Assembly: GCF_013409045.1 (NCBI RefSeq)
Contig: NZ_JACCBT010000001.1
Location: forward strand, 7,604,669-7,668,668
Reading direction: 5' to 3'
DNA: 64,000 nt
DNA from: Actinomadura citrea
GTDB lineage: Bacteria > Actinomycetota > Actinomycetes > Streptosporangiales > Streptosporangiaceae
Positions 15,623 to 24,104 of this stretch are shown here, one piece after another. The position numbers were made by a program, and so were the translations under genes. The notes under the pieces are model-generated. The model ran no database searches. It had not been told where the DNA came from and saw nothing but the letters and a program-made list of their open reading frames with translations. Numbering within the stretch: position 1 is the stretch's first letter; each line of letters opens with the position of its first letter.

Positions 15623-15823
15623 TCTCGCCTCGGCGCGGGAGGCGCCGGCTCAGGACGGGTCCCTCCCGAGCTTACGCGGCGGCGTTCCGTCCCGCCGCCG
15701 TACCGGCCGGTCAGGCGTGGATCCGCGCGGCGGCCGGCGGCCCATGCCGCGTGCGCCTTTCCACCGCCCCCTTGTCTACCGGTGAGTAGTTTGAAGCCTT
15801 GGCTTGGGGTTACCTTTGCCCCC

Positions 15824-16765
15824 ATGCGGCGAATCGCGCTCGTGGCGCTGGCGGTCACCCTGGCCCTGGCGGGCTGCACCGACAAGACCGGCGAGAAGGG
15901 CGGCGAGGGCGGGAAGGGCGGCCGTCCCGCGACGGTCGGCGGCGTCCCGACCTCCGAGGGGACGCACAAGCAGAAGCTCGACGTGGGGACGGTCGGGCAC
16001 CGCGAGTACCTGCTGCACGTCCCGTCCAAGGTCGCGGACGGGAAATGGAAGGACGGCAGGCCGGCCGACAAGCCCGCGCTGGTCATCGCCCTGCACGGCG
16101 GCCTGGCCACCATGTCGAAGATGCGGGACCTGACCGGCTTCGACAAGCTGTCGGACGAGCACGGCTTCCTCGTCGCCTACCCCGACGGGTTCATGACCAC
16201 GTGGAACGCGGGCGACTGCTGCGGCGCGGCGAAGGTCGGGAACGTCGACGACGTGGGGTTCCTCGGCAAGCTCATCGACAAGCTCACCGGCGCCGGGCTG
16301 GCCGACCCGAAGCGCGTCTATGTCACCGGGTTCTCCAACGGCGCCGGGATGGCGTACCGGATGGCCTGCGAGAAGCCGGGCAAGGTGGCGGCGATCGGGG
16401 TGGTCGAGGGCGCGCTGGTGACCAAGTGCGATCCGGGCCGTCCGGTCTCGGCGATGATCTTCCACGGGACGGCGGACGGGAACGTCCCCTTCAACGGGGG
16501 CGGCAACCGGGACTTCAACGACAAGCGCCCGTTCCCGCCGGTCTCGGACGCGGTGGACTTCTGGCGCAGGCTCGCGGGGCTTCCCCAGCCGCGCGAGCGG
16601 GTGAAGGCGCTGAGCGACGACACCCGGTGCGAGAGCACGGGCAAGGGCGGGCGCGGCGTCGCCGTGACCTTCTGCAAGATCGACGGGGGGCGGCACCAGT
16701 GGCCCAAGGGGGCGAGCTCGATGCTCTGGAGCTTCTTCGCCGCCCATCCGCGCAGCGGGACGTGA
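15824..16765 (+). CDS. Secreted lipoprotein esterase, LpqC/PHB-depolymerase type
   Basis: The 313-residue protein starts with a lipoprotein signal, MRRIALVALAVTLALAGC, with the lipid cysteine at C18. The mature part is an alpha/beta hydrolase of the poly-hydroxybutyrate depolymerase/feruloyl esterase family: ALVIALHGG for the oxyanion hole, the nucleophile serine in GFSNGAGM, IFHGTADGNVPF with the acidic residue, and GGRHQWP with the histidine. The pair NAGDCCG is a family feature. It would act outside the membrane on ester polymers or small esters. ATG 15824 lies after TACCTT, a possible -10. Confidence 0.88.
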   Translation: MRRIALVALAVTLALAGCTDKTGEKGGEGGKGGRPATVGGVPTSEGTHKQKLDVGTVGHREYLLHVPSKVADGKWKDGRPADKPALVIALHGGLATMSKMRDLTGFDKLSDEHGFLVAYPDGFMTTWNAGDCCGAAKVGNVDDVGFLGKLIDKLTGAGLADPKRVYVTGFSNGAGMAYRMACEKPGKVAAIGVVEGALVTKCDPGRPVSAMIFHGTADGNVPFNGGGNRDFNDKRPFPPVSDAVDFWRRLAGLPQPRERVKALSDDTRCESTGKGGRGVAVTFCKIDGGRHQWPKGASSMLWSFFAAHPRSGT

Positions 16766-16798
16766 GAGCTTTTCATATTCTCCCGGTAGTGTGGCATC

Positions 16799-17992
16799 GT
16801 GACGAGCATGAACCTCCGGGACCGCTATGACGCCGCGACCGCCGGACTAGAGGCGCCGTTCGCCGTCGTCGACCTCGCGGCCTTCCGTGCCAACGCCGCC
16901 GACCTCGTGCGCCGCGCCGCGGGCAAGCCCATCCGGGTCGCCAGCAAGTCGGTGCGCTGCCGGGCCCTCCTGGAGGACGTCCTCGCGATGGACGGCTTCG
17001 CCGGGATCATGGCGTTCACCCTCCCGGAGGCGCTCTGGCTGGCCGCCGAGGGCGTCAGCGACGACATCCTCGTCGCCTACCCCACGGCCGACCGCAGCGC
17101 GATCGCCGCGCTCGCCGACGATCCCCGCGCCGCCCGCGCCGTCACGCTGATGGTCGACTCCCCCGAGCACCTCGACCTGATCGAGTCCGCCGCGGGCGAC
17201 CGGCGCGTGCGGGTCTGCATCGACATCGACGCCTCGTTCCGCACGCTCGGCGGCCGGGTCCGGATCGGCGCGCTGCGCTCCCCGCTGCACACCGCCGCCG
17301 ACGTCGGGGAGTTCGCCGAGCTGGTCCTCAAGCGGCCCTCGCTCGACCTCGTCGGCCTGATGGCCTACGAGTCGCAGATCGCGGGCGTCGGCGACGTGCC
17401 GCCCGGCCGGCCCGCGCGGGGCCGCGTCATCCGCGCCATGCAGCGGCAGTCCCGGGCGGAGCTGGCCCGGCGCCGCGCGGCGATCGTCCGGGCCGTCCGG
17501 GGGCTGACCGAGCTGGAGTTCGTCAACGGCGGCGGCACCGGCAGCGTCGAGAAGACCGCGGCCGAGCGCGCCGTCACCGAGGTCGCGGCGGGCTCCGGCC
17601 TCTACCAGCCGCACCTGTTCGACCAGTACTCCAACTTCACCGGACGGCCGGCCGCGCTGTTCGCGCTGCCCGTCGTCCGGCGTCCGGCGCCCGGTGTCGT
17701 GACGTGCCTCGGCGGCGGCTACCTCGCGTCCGGACCGGCCGACGCCGTCCGCCTCCCCCAGCCCTACCTGCCGACGGGCCTGTCCTACAACGGCAACGAG
17801 GGCGCGGGCGAGGTGCAGACGCCGCTGCTCGGGCGCGCCGCCGACCTGCTGGCGGTCGGCGACCGCGTCTGGTTCCGCCACACCAAGGCCGGGGAGCTGT
17901 GCGAACGCTTCGACGCGCTGCACCTCGTCGAGGACGGCCGGCACGTCCGCACCGTCCCCACCTACCGGGGCGAGGGCCGCACGTTCCTGTGA
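16799..17992 (+). CDS. PLP enzyme, amino-acid deaminase/aldolase family
   Basis: The 397-residue protein has an alanine-racemase-like N-terminal barrel (PFAVVDLAAFRANAADLVRRAAGKPIRVASKSVRCRALL, with the PLP lysine at VASKS) and a D-serine dehydratase-like C-terminal domain, VWFRHTKAGELCERFDALHLVEDG. Related enzymes act on D-threonine or D-serine; the exact reaction is unknown. I chose GTG 16799 because TAGTGT ends 6 nt upstream, the leaderless pattern seen repeatedly here; ATG 16808 is the alternative. It follows the esterase by 33 bp but has its own promoter signal. Confidence 0.85.
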   Translation: MTSMNLRDRYDAATAGLEAPFAVVDLAAFRANAADLVRRAAGKPIRVASKSVRCRALLEDVLAMDGFAGIMAFTLPEALWLAAEGVSDDILVAYPTADRSAIAALADDPRAARAVTLMVDSPEHLDLIESAAGDRRVRVCIDIDASFRTLGGRVRIGALRSPLHTAADVGEFAELVLKRPSLDLVGLMAYESQIAGVGDVPPGRPARGRVIRAMQRQSRAELARRRAAIVRAVRGLTELEFVNGGGTGSVEKTAAERAVTEVAAGSGLYQPHLFDQYSNFTGRPAALFALPVVRRPAPGVVTCLGGGYLASGPADAVRLPQPYLPTGLSYNGNEGAGEVQTPLLGRAADLLAVGDRVWFRHTKAGELCERFDALHLVEDGRHVRTVPTYRGEGRTFL

Positions 17993-18022
17993 GCGCCCGC
18001 CCGACCGTCTAGGTTGGGGGGC

Positions 18023-18694
18023 ATGAGCGACGCTCCCATGATCAGTGTCCGCGGCGAGGCGGTGCTGGAGGCCGAGCCGGAGATCGCGCGGCTGTCGGTG
18101 CACGTCCAGTCGCAGGAGTCGGACCGGCGCGCGGCCCTCGACCGGCTCACCGAGCGGAACCAGCGGTGCCTCGACCTGGTCAAGTCCTACGGCGAGGCTG
18201 TGGAGAAGCTGGAGACCGGCGGCCTGTCGATCACGCCGCTGCTGAAGTACAAGCGGCGCGAGGGCGACGTCCGCGCCTACCGCGGCACCGTCTGGATCAA
18301 GATCACGGTCAGCGACTTCGCGGTGCTGGGCGAGCTGGTCACCCGGCTCGGCGACCTGGAGCGCACCTACGTCTCCGGGCCGGAGTGGGAACTGCGGCAC
18401 GACAGCGAGGTGTACCGGCGGGCCGCGCGGCAGGCGGCGAACGAGGCCGTCGAGCGGGCCCGCGGCTACGCCGAGGCGCTCGGGGCCCGGCTCACCGGGC
18501 TGGTGGAGCTGTCGGACGAGGGCCTCGGCCGCGACAACGGCGCGGGCGGGCCCGTCGCGCTCGCCGCCGCCTACGGGCGCGCGCCGGGCGGGGCCGCCGA
18601 GGAGCCCGAGCCGATCGACCTGGAGCCCGAGACGCAGATCGTCCGCGCCACGGTCGAGGCCCGGTTCACCGCGACGGCGCCCGACCTCGGCTGA
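18023..18694 (+). CDS. SIMPL (DUF541) domain protein
   Basis: The 223-residue cytosolic protein starts MSDAPMISVRGEAVLEAEPEIARLSVHVQSQE, the standard opening of SIMPL proteins, and continues with TGGLSITPLLKYKRREGDVRAYRGTVWIKI and a helical stretch AAREAANEAVERARGYAEALGARL in outline. SIMPL proteins include an interactor of mouse IRAK and bacterial BP26; their role in bacteria is unclear. There is no signal peptide. TAGGTT ends 7 nt before ATG 18023, so the transcript may be leaderless. Confidence 0.85.
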   Translation: MSDAPMISVRGEAVLEAEPEIARLSVHVQSQESDRRAALDRLTERNQRCLDLVKSYGEAVEKLETGGLSITPLLKYKRREGDVRAYRGTVWIKITVSDFAVLGELVTRLGDLERTYVSGPEWELRHDSEVYRRAARQAANEAVERARGYAEALGARLTGLVELSDEGLGRDNGAGGPVALAAAYGRAPGGAAEEPEPIDLEPETQIVRATVEARFTATAPDLG

Positions 18695-18746
18695 CCGGCC
18701 CGGCCTCCGCTGAACTGCGGGGGCCGCCGCGCCCGTACTCCAGGAC

Positions 18747-19064
18747 GTGGGAGGAACGGACTGCGGGGAGTACCGGATCGGCCTCGGCGTCTACGCCATC
18801 GGGCGGCTCGCCGACGCCGAGGCGGACGCGCTGTCGGCGCACCTGGACGACTGCCCGCCGTGCCGGGACGAGCTCGCCCGGCTCCGCGACGTCGCCGAGC
18901 TGCTCGCCCGCTCCGCCCGGCAGTGGAACGGCGCCGTCCCGCCGCACCCGAGTCCCGCCCGGAAACGCGGAAGCGCCGGCCGCGGACCGCGGACCGGCGC
19001 CTCGGGGGCGGGGCTCAGGGGCGCCTGCGCCTACGGCGCCGCAGGACCAGGGCGGTCACGATGA
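18747..19064 (+). CDS. Putative zinc-finger (anti-sigma-like) protein
   Basis: The first 55 residues, CGEYRIGLGVYAIGRLADAE then ADALSAHLDDCPPCRDELARL, resemble the zf-HC2 fold of anti-sigma factors, with a His-x3-Cys-x2-Cys set (HLDDCPPC). After about residue 65 it is low-complexity and arginine-rich, with no membrane helix. No sigma-factor gene is adjacent, so an anti-sigma role is only an analogy. The start GTG 18747 has CAGGA a few bases upstream. Its last 50 bp overlap the 3' end of the convergent DUF3618 gene, so the tail may not be conserved or the gene may be overlong. Confidence 0.6.
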   Translation: MGGTDCGEYRIGLGVYAIGRLADAEADALSAHLDDCPPCRDELARLRDVAELLARSARQWNGAVPPHPSPARKRGSAGRGPRTGASGAGLRGACAYGAAGPGRSR

Positions 19065-19323
19065 CCGCCGCGCCGACGCCCGCGAGCACCAGCCGCCTGT
19101 CGATCTGACCGCCCTCGCCGTCCTCGTCCTCGGAGGGGCGCACCATCGCGCCGAGCGCCTTGGCGACCTGGTCGGCCTCCTCCTTCAGCCGCTCCGCGCC
19201 ACGCTGCGCGACATTCCGCGGGCTGACCCGGTCGGCGAGCTCGTCGATGGTGCGGGCCAGTTGCCGCCGGCTGCGCTCTATCTCCCGTTCCAGCGCCTCC
19301 GGGTCGCGGCTCTTGTCAGCCAT
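19015..19323 (-). CDS. DUF3618 membrane protein
   Basis: The 102-residue protein matches DUF3618: an N-terminal helix DPEALEREIERSRRQLARTIDELADRVSPRNVAQRG, an amphipathic region LKEEADQVAKAL, then one membrane helix (about residues 78-95, VLAGVGAAVIVTALVL) and a terminal run of arginines. Actinomycete DUF3618 proteins often neighbour phage-holin-like membrane proteins; none is here. Topology with the arginine tail inside is likely. It is convergent with, and overlaps, the zinc-finger gene. Confidence 0.85.
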   Translation of the reverse strand: MADKSRDPEALEREIERSRRQLARTIDELADRVSPRNVAQRGAERLKEEADQVAKALGAMVRPSEDEDGEGGQIDRRLVLAGVGAAVIVTALVLRRRRRRRP

Positions 19324-19477
19324 GCCGTGTCCTTATCGTGTCGGGCGTACTCGCGCGGGCCGGGACCGTGACGAGCCGAGCGGTGATCCGCACAGTCTTG
19401 CAGGTCTTCCCGGCGGATGCCCGCCGCACCCCAGCCGGTACCGTTGGACCCACCATCCGAGCGAAAGGCGGGACAGG

Positions 19478-19945
19478 GTGTCCGAGCGGCTGCAGCCGGG
19501 CGACGTCGCCCCCGAGTTCGAGCTACCCGACGCCGACGAGACCGCGGTGTCGCTGGCCTCGCTGCGCGGCAAGCGCGTGATCCTCTACTTCTACCCGGCG
19601 GCCATGACCCCCGGCTGTACCAAGGAGTCGGTCGACTTCGAGGGAAGCCTGCCCGAGCTGGAGGCCGCGGGCGTCACCGTCGTCGGCGTCTCCCCCGACA
19701 AGCCGGCCAAGCTCGCCAAGTTCCGGGACAAGGAAGGGCTCACGTTCCCGCTCCTGTCCGACCCGGACACGAAGGTCCTGCAGGCCTACGGCGCCTACGG
19801 GGAGAAGAAGCTGTACGGCAAGGCCGTCGTCGGGGTCATCCGGTCGACGTTCCTCATCGACGCCGACGGCAAGATCGAGAAGTCGTACTACAACGTGAAG
19901 GCGGCGGGGCACGTGGAGCGCCTCCGCCGCGACCTCGGCCTGTAG
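19478..19945 (+). CDS. bcp: Thiol peroxidase of the Bcp/PrxQ type
   Basis: The 155-residue peroxiredoxin reduces hydrogen peroxide and organic peroxides. Its motifs are LQPGDVAPEFELPDADE, ILYFYPAAMTPGCTKES with the peroxidatic cysteine, and GVIRSTFLID. The second cysteine that many Bcp proteins have five residues later (PGCT-x3-C) is absent, replaced by PGCTKESVDFE, so it works as a 1-Cys enzyme or uses an external thiol. GTG 19478 was chosen because it gives the conserved N-terminus VSERLQPGDVAPEF; AAGG lies upstream. Confidence 0.92.
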   Translation: MSERLQPGDVAPEFELPDADETAVSLASLRGKRVILYFYPAAMTPGCTKESVDFEGSLPELEAAGVTVVGVSPDKPAKLAKFRDKEGLTFPLLSDPDTKVLQAYGAYGEKKLYGKAVVGVIRSTFLIDADGKIEKSYYNVKAAGHVERLRRDLGL

Positions 19946-19953
19946 GCACCGCG

Positions 19954-19978
19954 CCGGCCCGCGCTCCGCGCGGGCCGG
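19954..19978. terminator. Hairpin between bcp and tRNA-Leu
   Basis: CCGGCCCGCG (19954-19963) and CGCGGGCCGG (19969-19978) form a perfect 10-bp stem with loop CTCCG. It ends one base before the 3' end of the convergent tRNA gene, so it can serve both bcp on the plus strand and tRNA-Leu on the minus strand. Confidence 0.7.
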
Positions 19979-19979
19979 G

Positions 19980-20064
19980 TGCGGGCGGGGGGATTCGAAC
20001 CCCCACGGTGTCGCCACCAACAGGACCTAAACCTGCCGCGTATACCTGATTTCGCCACGCCCGC
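19980..20064 (-). tRNA. tRNA-Leu, anticodon UAG
   Basis: On the minus strand the 85-nt gene starts GCGGGCG and its 3' acceptor arm is CGCCCGC followed by discriminator A. The D-arm contains AAATCAGGTAT, the anticodon stem GCAGG/CCTGT encloses TTTAGGT with anticodon TAG (20029-20027), a long variable arm TGGTGGCGACACCG marks a class II tRNA, and the T-arm has GGGTTCGAATCCC. CCA is not encoded. The upstream MFS gene on the same strand runs 38 bp into this gene. Confidence 0.97.
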
Positions 20065-21628
20065 CCGTGCTCTCGTCCGGGCTCCCGTTCGAGAGCGCGT
20101 TCAGCTTAGCGCCCTGATCGGCGGGTGCGGGAACGGATTCCGCGGCCTCCCGCCGGGGCGCCCGGTACAGGATCGCGACGGCGACCGCGGTGACGGCGAG
20201 CGCGATCGACGCGGTGAGGAACGCCGACTGGAGGCCGTCGCTGAAGGCCGCCCGCGCGTGGTCGGCGGCCTGCGGGCCGAGCCGTACCGCCACCGCGACG
20301 GACGTCCTCGCCTGCTCGGCGGCCGGGTCCGGAACGTTCCCGAGGTCGAGGTTCGCGCGGTAGACCGACTGGAGGAGGCTGCCGAGGACGGCGATGCCGA
20401 GCGCACCGCCGAGCTCCCGGGCCAGGTCGTTCATCGCCGAGCCCACGCCCTGCTTCTCGGCGGGCAGCGCGTCGGTGATCGAGGCGGTGGACGGGGTCAT
20501 GGCGAGGCCCATGCCGGCGCCGAACGGGATGAGGCCCGCGAGCAGCAGCCAGTAGGTGCTGTCCTCGTCCAGCAGCGAGAAGACCAGCATCCCGACGCCG
20601 ACCAGGAGCAGGCCGGCCGTGATGACGCGGCGCGGGCCGAGCCTCGCGGCCAGCTTCGGCGCGACGACCCGGGCGGACGGCATCATCGCGAGCGCCATCG
20701 GCACCAGGCTGAGGGCGCCCACCAGCGCGCTGTCGCCCTTCACCAGTTGCAGGTACTGCAGGATGATGAAGACGAAGCCGAAGAAGGCGAAGAACTGCAG
20801 GGTGATCGTGAGGGAGCCGGCCGAGAAGGCCCGGAGCCGGAACAGCCGCGGGTCGAGCAGCGGGTTCGGCCGCTTCAGCTCCCACGCGACGAACCCGGCG
20901 AGGACGACCAGGGCGGCGGCGAGGCCGAGCAGGGTCCGCGCGGAGGCCCAGCCGTGCGTCGGCGCCTCGATGATCGAGTAGACGGCGGCGCCGAGCCCGG
21001 CCACGGTGATCAGCGCGCCGGTCAGGTCGAGCCTCGGCGCGTCCGGCTCGGCGGACTCGGGGACGAACGCGAGCGTCGCGACCAGCGCGACCACGGCGAG
21101 CACGACGTTCATCCAGAACACCGACCGCCACGACCAGAACTCCAGCAGGGTCCCCGACACCAGCAGGCCGAAGATGGCGCTGGCCCCGGCGACGCCCGCC
21201 CAGGCGCCGACCGCGCGGGTGCGCTGCGCGGCCGGGAACGTCGAGGTGATCGTGGACAGCGTCGCCGGCATGACCAGGGCCGCGCCGACGCCGAGGACGC
21301 CGCGCATCGCGATCAGCCAGTTCGGGTCGCCCCCCAGCGCCGCCGCGGCCGAGCCCGCACCGAACACGGCGAGCCCGGCGGCGAGGGCGCGCCGCCGTCC
21401 GTAGCGGTCGCCGATCGCGCCGCCGAGCAGCAGCAGGGCCGCGAAGACCAGCGCGTAGGCGTCGATGATCCACGACAGCTCGGTGAGGCCGGCGTGGGTG
21501 TCGCGGGCGATGGACGGCACCGCCGTGTTGAGCGAGGCCACGGCCGAGACCACCGTGGCGAGGGACAGCATCACGGCCGGCAGCACCGCCCGGTGGACGG
21601 CGCCCGGCCCCTGCTTCGTGGTGTTCAT
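20027..21628 (-). CDS. MFS drug exporter, DHA2 type
   Basis: The 533-residue permease belongs to the 14-helix DHA2 drug:proton antiporters. The N-terminus has LPAVMLSLATVVSAVASLNTAVPSIAR in outline, with WIIDAYALVFAALLLLGGAIGDRYGRRR carrying the A-type loop motif. It probably exports hydrophobic drugs or dyes. I chose ATG 21628 (MNTTKQGPG) over an upstream extension. The reading frame enters the tRNA-Leu gene and its TAG stop is the tRNA anticodon, so the last 13 codons belong to the tRNA. It is divergent from a TetR gene, its likely repressor, with a 38-bp gap. Confidence 0.92.
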   Translation of the reverse strand: MNTTKQGPGAVHRAVLPAVMLSLATVVSAVASLNTAVPSIARDTHAGLTELSWIIDAYALVFAALLLLGGAIGDRYGRRRALAAGLAVFGAGSAAAALGGDPNWLIAMRGVLGVGAALVMPATLSTITSTFPAAQRTRAVGAWAGVAGASAIFGLLVSGTLLEFWSWRSVFWMNVVLAVVALVATLAFVPESAEPDAPRLDLTGALITVAGLGAAVYSIIEAPTHGWASARTLLGLAAALVVLAGFVAWELKRPNPLLDPRLFRLRAFSAGSLTITLQFFAFFGFVFIILQYLQLVKGDSALVGALSLVPMALAMMPSARVVAPKLAARLGPRRVITAGLLLVGVGMLVFSLLDEDSTYWLLLAGLIPFGAGMGLAMTPSTASITDALPAEKQGVGSAMNDLARELGGALGIAVLGSLLQSVYRANLDLGNVPDPAAEQARTSVAVAVRLGPQAADHARAAFSDGLQSAFLTASIALAVTAVAVAILYRAPRREAAESVPAPADQGAKLNALSNGSPDESTGGRGEIRYTRQV

Positions 21629-21666
21629 GCCTCGACCGTGCCTCCGGCCCCGCCTATATTTCAACC

Positions 21667-22284
21667 ATGATGAATAAATCCGGGGGCGGACGCGGGCGCC
21701 GGCGCGGCAGCCCCGACACCCGCGAGACGATCCTCGCGGTGGCCCGCCGGCGGTTCCTGGCCGACGGGTACGGGCCGGTCACGATGCGGTCCGTCGCCGC
21801 CGAGGCGGGCGTGGACGCCGCGCTGATCAGCTATTTCTTCGGCTCGAAGAAGGGCCTGTTCGGCGCGGTGCTCGGGCTCGTCGCCAACCCGCCCGAGGTG
21901 TTGGCGGGCGCGCTGCCCGGCGACCCCGCCGAGCTGCCCGAACGCGTCCTGCGCGCGCTGGTCGGCGCATGGGACGACCCCGAGCGCGGCGCGCCGCTGC
22001 TGCTCATGGTGCGCGCGGCCGTCCAGGACCCGGACCTGACCCGGCTGGTGCGCGACCTCCTGGAACGCGAGGTGGTCGGCCGCATCGCCGACCATCTCGG
22101 CGGCCCCGACGCCACCGCGCGGGCCGGGGCGTTCGGCGCCCAGCTCGCCGGGCTGATCTTCGTGCGCTACATCCTCGCGGTGGAACCCGTCGCCTCGATG
22201 CCGCCCGATGAATTAACCCGGTACCTCGCCCCCGGCCTCCGCGCCGCGGTCCACGGCCCGTCCCGCCGTCCCCGGATGCGGTGA
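21667..22284 (+). CDS. TetR-family regulator of the adjacent exporter
   Basis: The 205-residue protein has the TetR helix-turn-helix TRETILAVARRRFLADGYGPVTMRSVAAEAGVDAALISYFFGSKKGLFGAVL (about residues 19-68), and a C-terminal domain of the TetR_C_17 type with LLLMVRAAVQDP and LAGLIFVRYIL. It starts at one of two adjacent ATGs (21667 or 21670). TATATT ends 6 nt before the first, which fits a leaderless mRNA. The sequence TTCA-N7-TGAA across the start region (21659-21674) is a possible operator. Its divergent neighbour, the DHA2 exporter, is the likely target. Confidence 0.9.
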   Translation: MMNKSGGGRGRRRGSPDTRETILAVARRRFLADGYGPVTMRSVAAEAGVDAALISYFFGSKKGLFGAVLGLVANPPEVLAGALPGDPAELPERVLRALVGAWDDPERGAPLLLMVRAAVQDPDLTRLVRDLLEREVVGRIADHLGGPDATARAGAFGAQLAGLIFVRYILAVEPVASMPPDELTRYLAPGLRAAVHGPSRRPRMR

Positions 22285-22440
22285 CCCGGTAGCGGACACG
22301 CCGCGGCGGGATTGCGGACGACACATCGGACGATTCGGGCAAAGATTCTCAGCGCGCCCGGGGCGGGCGCTCTAGGCTGGCCGCACCCTTTCACCACGCG
22401 CAGCCGGTGACAACATGATCACACATCTGGCGGGACCGCC

Positions 22441-23418
22441 GTGAGCGCCGACTCCGTGAGCGCCGATCTCCTGAGCGGCGGCTTCACCCATCGCCTGCTG
22501 CCCTTCTCCGGCGCGGAGGAGTTCCTCGGCGGCGCGGTGCCCTTCCTGCGCGCCGGCCTCGACGCGGGCGACCGCGTCCTCGCGGTGTGCGGCACGGGGC
22601 ACGGGATGCTGCTGCGCGACGCCCTCGGGCCCGCCGCGGCGGGCGTCGAGTTCACCGAGGCCGCCGCCTGGTACGCGCACCCGTCCCGCTCGCTGGCGGA
22701 CTGCCTGGGCGTCGCCTGCGAGACCGCGCGGCACGGACGACGGCTGCGCGTCCTCGGCGAGCCCGTCTGGGCGACGCGGCCGCCGCTGGAGGTCGTCGAA
22801 TGGCAGCGCGCCGAGGCCGTGCTGAACGAGGCGCTCCGCGACACCGGCGCCGCGATCATGTGCCCTTACGCGGCGTCGCTCCCCGCGTCCGTCGTCGCGG
22901 CCGGACGCAGGACGCACCCCGAGACCGTGCGCGGCGCGCGGGCCCTCCCGAACCCCGGCTTCGTGAGCACCGCGGCGTACTGCGCCCGGTGCGACAGGGA
23001 GCCGCTGCCCCCGCCGCCGGACGGCGCCGAGACCCTGGAGGTCGAGCGCCCCGACCTGTACTGGCTCCGTGTGTGGGTCACCGACTGCGCGCAGACCACG
23101 CTGCCGGGCGGCGACCTGCAGCGGCTCCTGGTCGCGGTCACCGAGGTCGTCACGAACGCGTTCCGGCACGGCGAGCCGCCCGTCGTCCTGCGCACGTGGA
23201 CCGACGCATCACCCGGCGCCGCCGCCCTGGTCTGCGAGGTCACCGACCGAGGACGCTGGGAGCCGAACGGCGGGTTCGGGTTCGTCCCGCCGAAGCCGGA
23301 CGGTGGGCCGCCCGGCGACCGGTTCGGGCTGTGGGCTGTGCGGCTGCTGTGCTCGTTCGTCCAGATCCGGACGGGCCGTAACGGCACCGCCGTGCGGCTG
23401 CGCATCGCCCTCCCGTAG
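22441..23418 (+). CDS. MEDS-domain protein with HATPase (anti-sigma-type kinase)
   Basis: The 325-residue protein has an N-terminal MEDS (DcmR-like sensory) domain, FTHRLLPFSGAEEFLGGAVPFLRAGLDAGDRVLAVC (about residues 15-50) through MCPYAASLP, and a C-terminal RsbW-type ATPase: LLVAVTEVVTNAFRHGEPPVVL (N-box) and FGLWAVRLLCSFVQIRTGRNGTAVRL. Such proteins phosphorylate or sequester STAS partners or sigma factors in response to a signal. Cysteines in AYCARCD between the domains may bind metal. GTG 22441 is the first start in frame, without a strong Shine-Dalgarno. It is first of a four-gene set. Confidence 0.85.
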   Translation: MSADSVSADLLSGGFTHRLLPFSGAEEFLGGAVPFLRAGLDAGDRVLAVCGTGHGMLLRDALGPAAAGVEFTEAAAWYAHPSRSLADCLGVACETARHGRRLRVLGEPVWATRPPLEVVEWQRAEAVLNEALRDTGAAIMCPYAASLPASVVAAGRRTHPETVRGARALPNPGFVSTAAYCARCDREPLPPPPDGAETLEVERPDLYWLRVWVTDCAQTTLPGGDLQRLLVAVTEVVTNAFRHGEPPVVLRTWTDASPGAAALVCEVTDRGRWEPNGGFGFVPPKPDGGPPGDRFGLWAVRLLCSFVQIRTGRNGTAVRLRIALP

Positions 23419-23549
23419 CACGACCACGGCGAATCGCCGAGGTGACCACGGCGGTTCGAACAGAGCGTGAGGAACTCCATGCGTTGGGCTTCCAAAGGCA
23501 GCGGACCGGCGTACGCTGAACAGATCCGCCTCACACCGATGGGCAGGCC

Positions 23550-24104
23550 ATGGACACATCCTGGTTCGCCAAGCGCCACGTAAGCGCACTCCGTCCCGGA
23601 GATCACGGCTGGCTGGCCTACAGCAGTCAGGAGGAGCGCGACCGGGTCATCGGGCCCTTCGTCCTGGAGGGCCTGGGGACCACCGAGAAGGTCGTGTACG
23701 TCACCGACGTCCCGGCCGATCGGCTGCCCGGCCTCGGCCCGGGGCACCCGATCGACGTGGACGCCCGCGTCAGGTCGGGCCAGCTGCGGGTCATTCCGCT
23801 CCGGGAGGCGTGCCTCGACCGCGACGGCGCGTTCGAGCCGGCCAAGATGGCCGACACCGTCAGCCGCGAGGTCGGCACCGCGTTCGGGCAGGGCTTTCGC
23901 GCCGTGCGCCTCACCACCGACCACAGCAGGCTGCTGAACGATCCCGGCCGATCCGACCTCGGCCGGGTGCTGGGCTGCGAGCACCGGGTCGGCGACACCG
24001 TCTCGCCGAGCACCATGGCGATGGCGATCTGCCAGGTCGACCGGTACGCGTGCCCGCCGAGCTCACCGCCCTTCGCGACACACACGAGGTCCTCGTGGAA
24101 GTGA
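23550..24104 (+). CDS. MEDS-domain sensory protein, apparently cut off before its STAS domain
   Basis: The 184-residue frame starts MDTSWFAKRHVSALRPGDHGWLAYSSQEERDRVIGPFVLEGL, a MEDS domain that runs to TMAMAICQVDRYA (near residue 167). After that the frame gives about 17 residues of unrelated sequence and stops at TGA 24102-24104. The missing continuation, PAELTALRDTHEVLVEVNPEFDD, lies in the -1 frame from about 24050, directly preceding the STAS domain. Either one base is missing in this sequence, a -1 shift is programmed, or the fusion has been split into two coupled genes. GGCAGG precedes ATG 23550. Confidence 0.8.
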   Translation: MDTSWFAKRHVSALRPGDHGWLAYSSQEERDRVIGPFVLEGLGTTEKVVYVTDVPADRLPGLGPGHPIDVDARVRSGQLRVIPLREACLDRDGAFEPAKMADTVSREVGTAFGQGFRAVRLTTDHSRLLNDPGRSDLGRVLGCEHRVGDTVSPSTMAMAICQVDRYACPPSSPPFATHTRSSWK

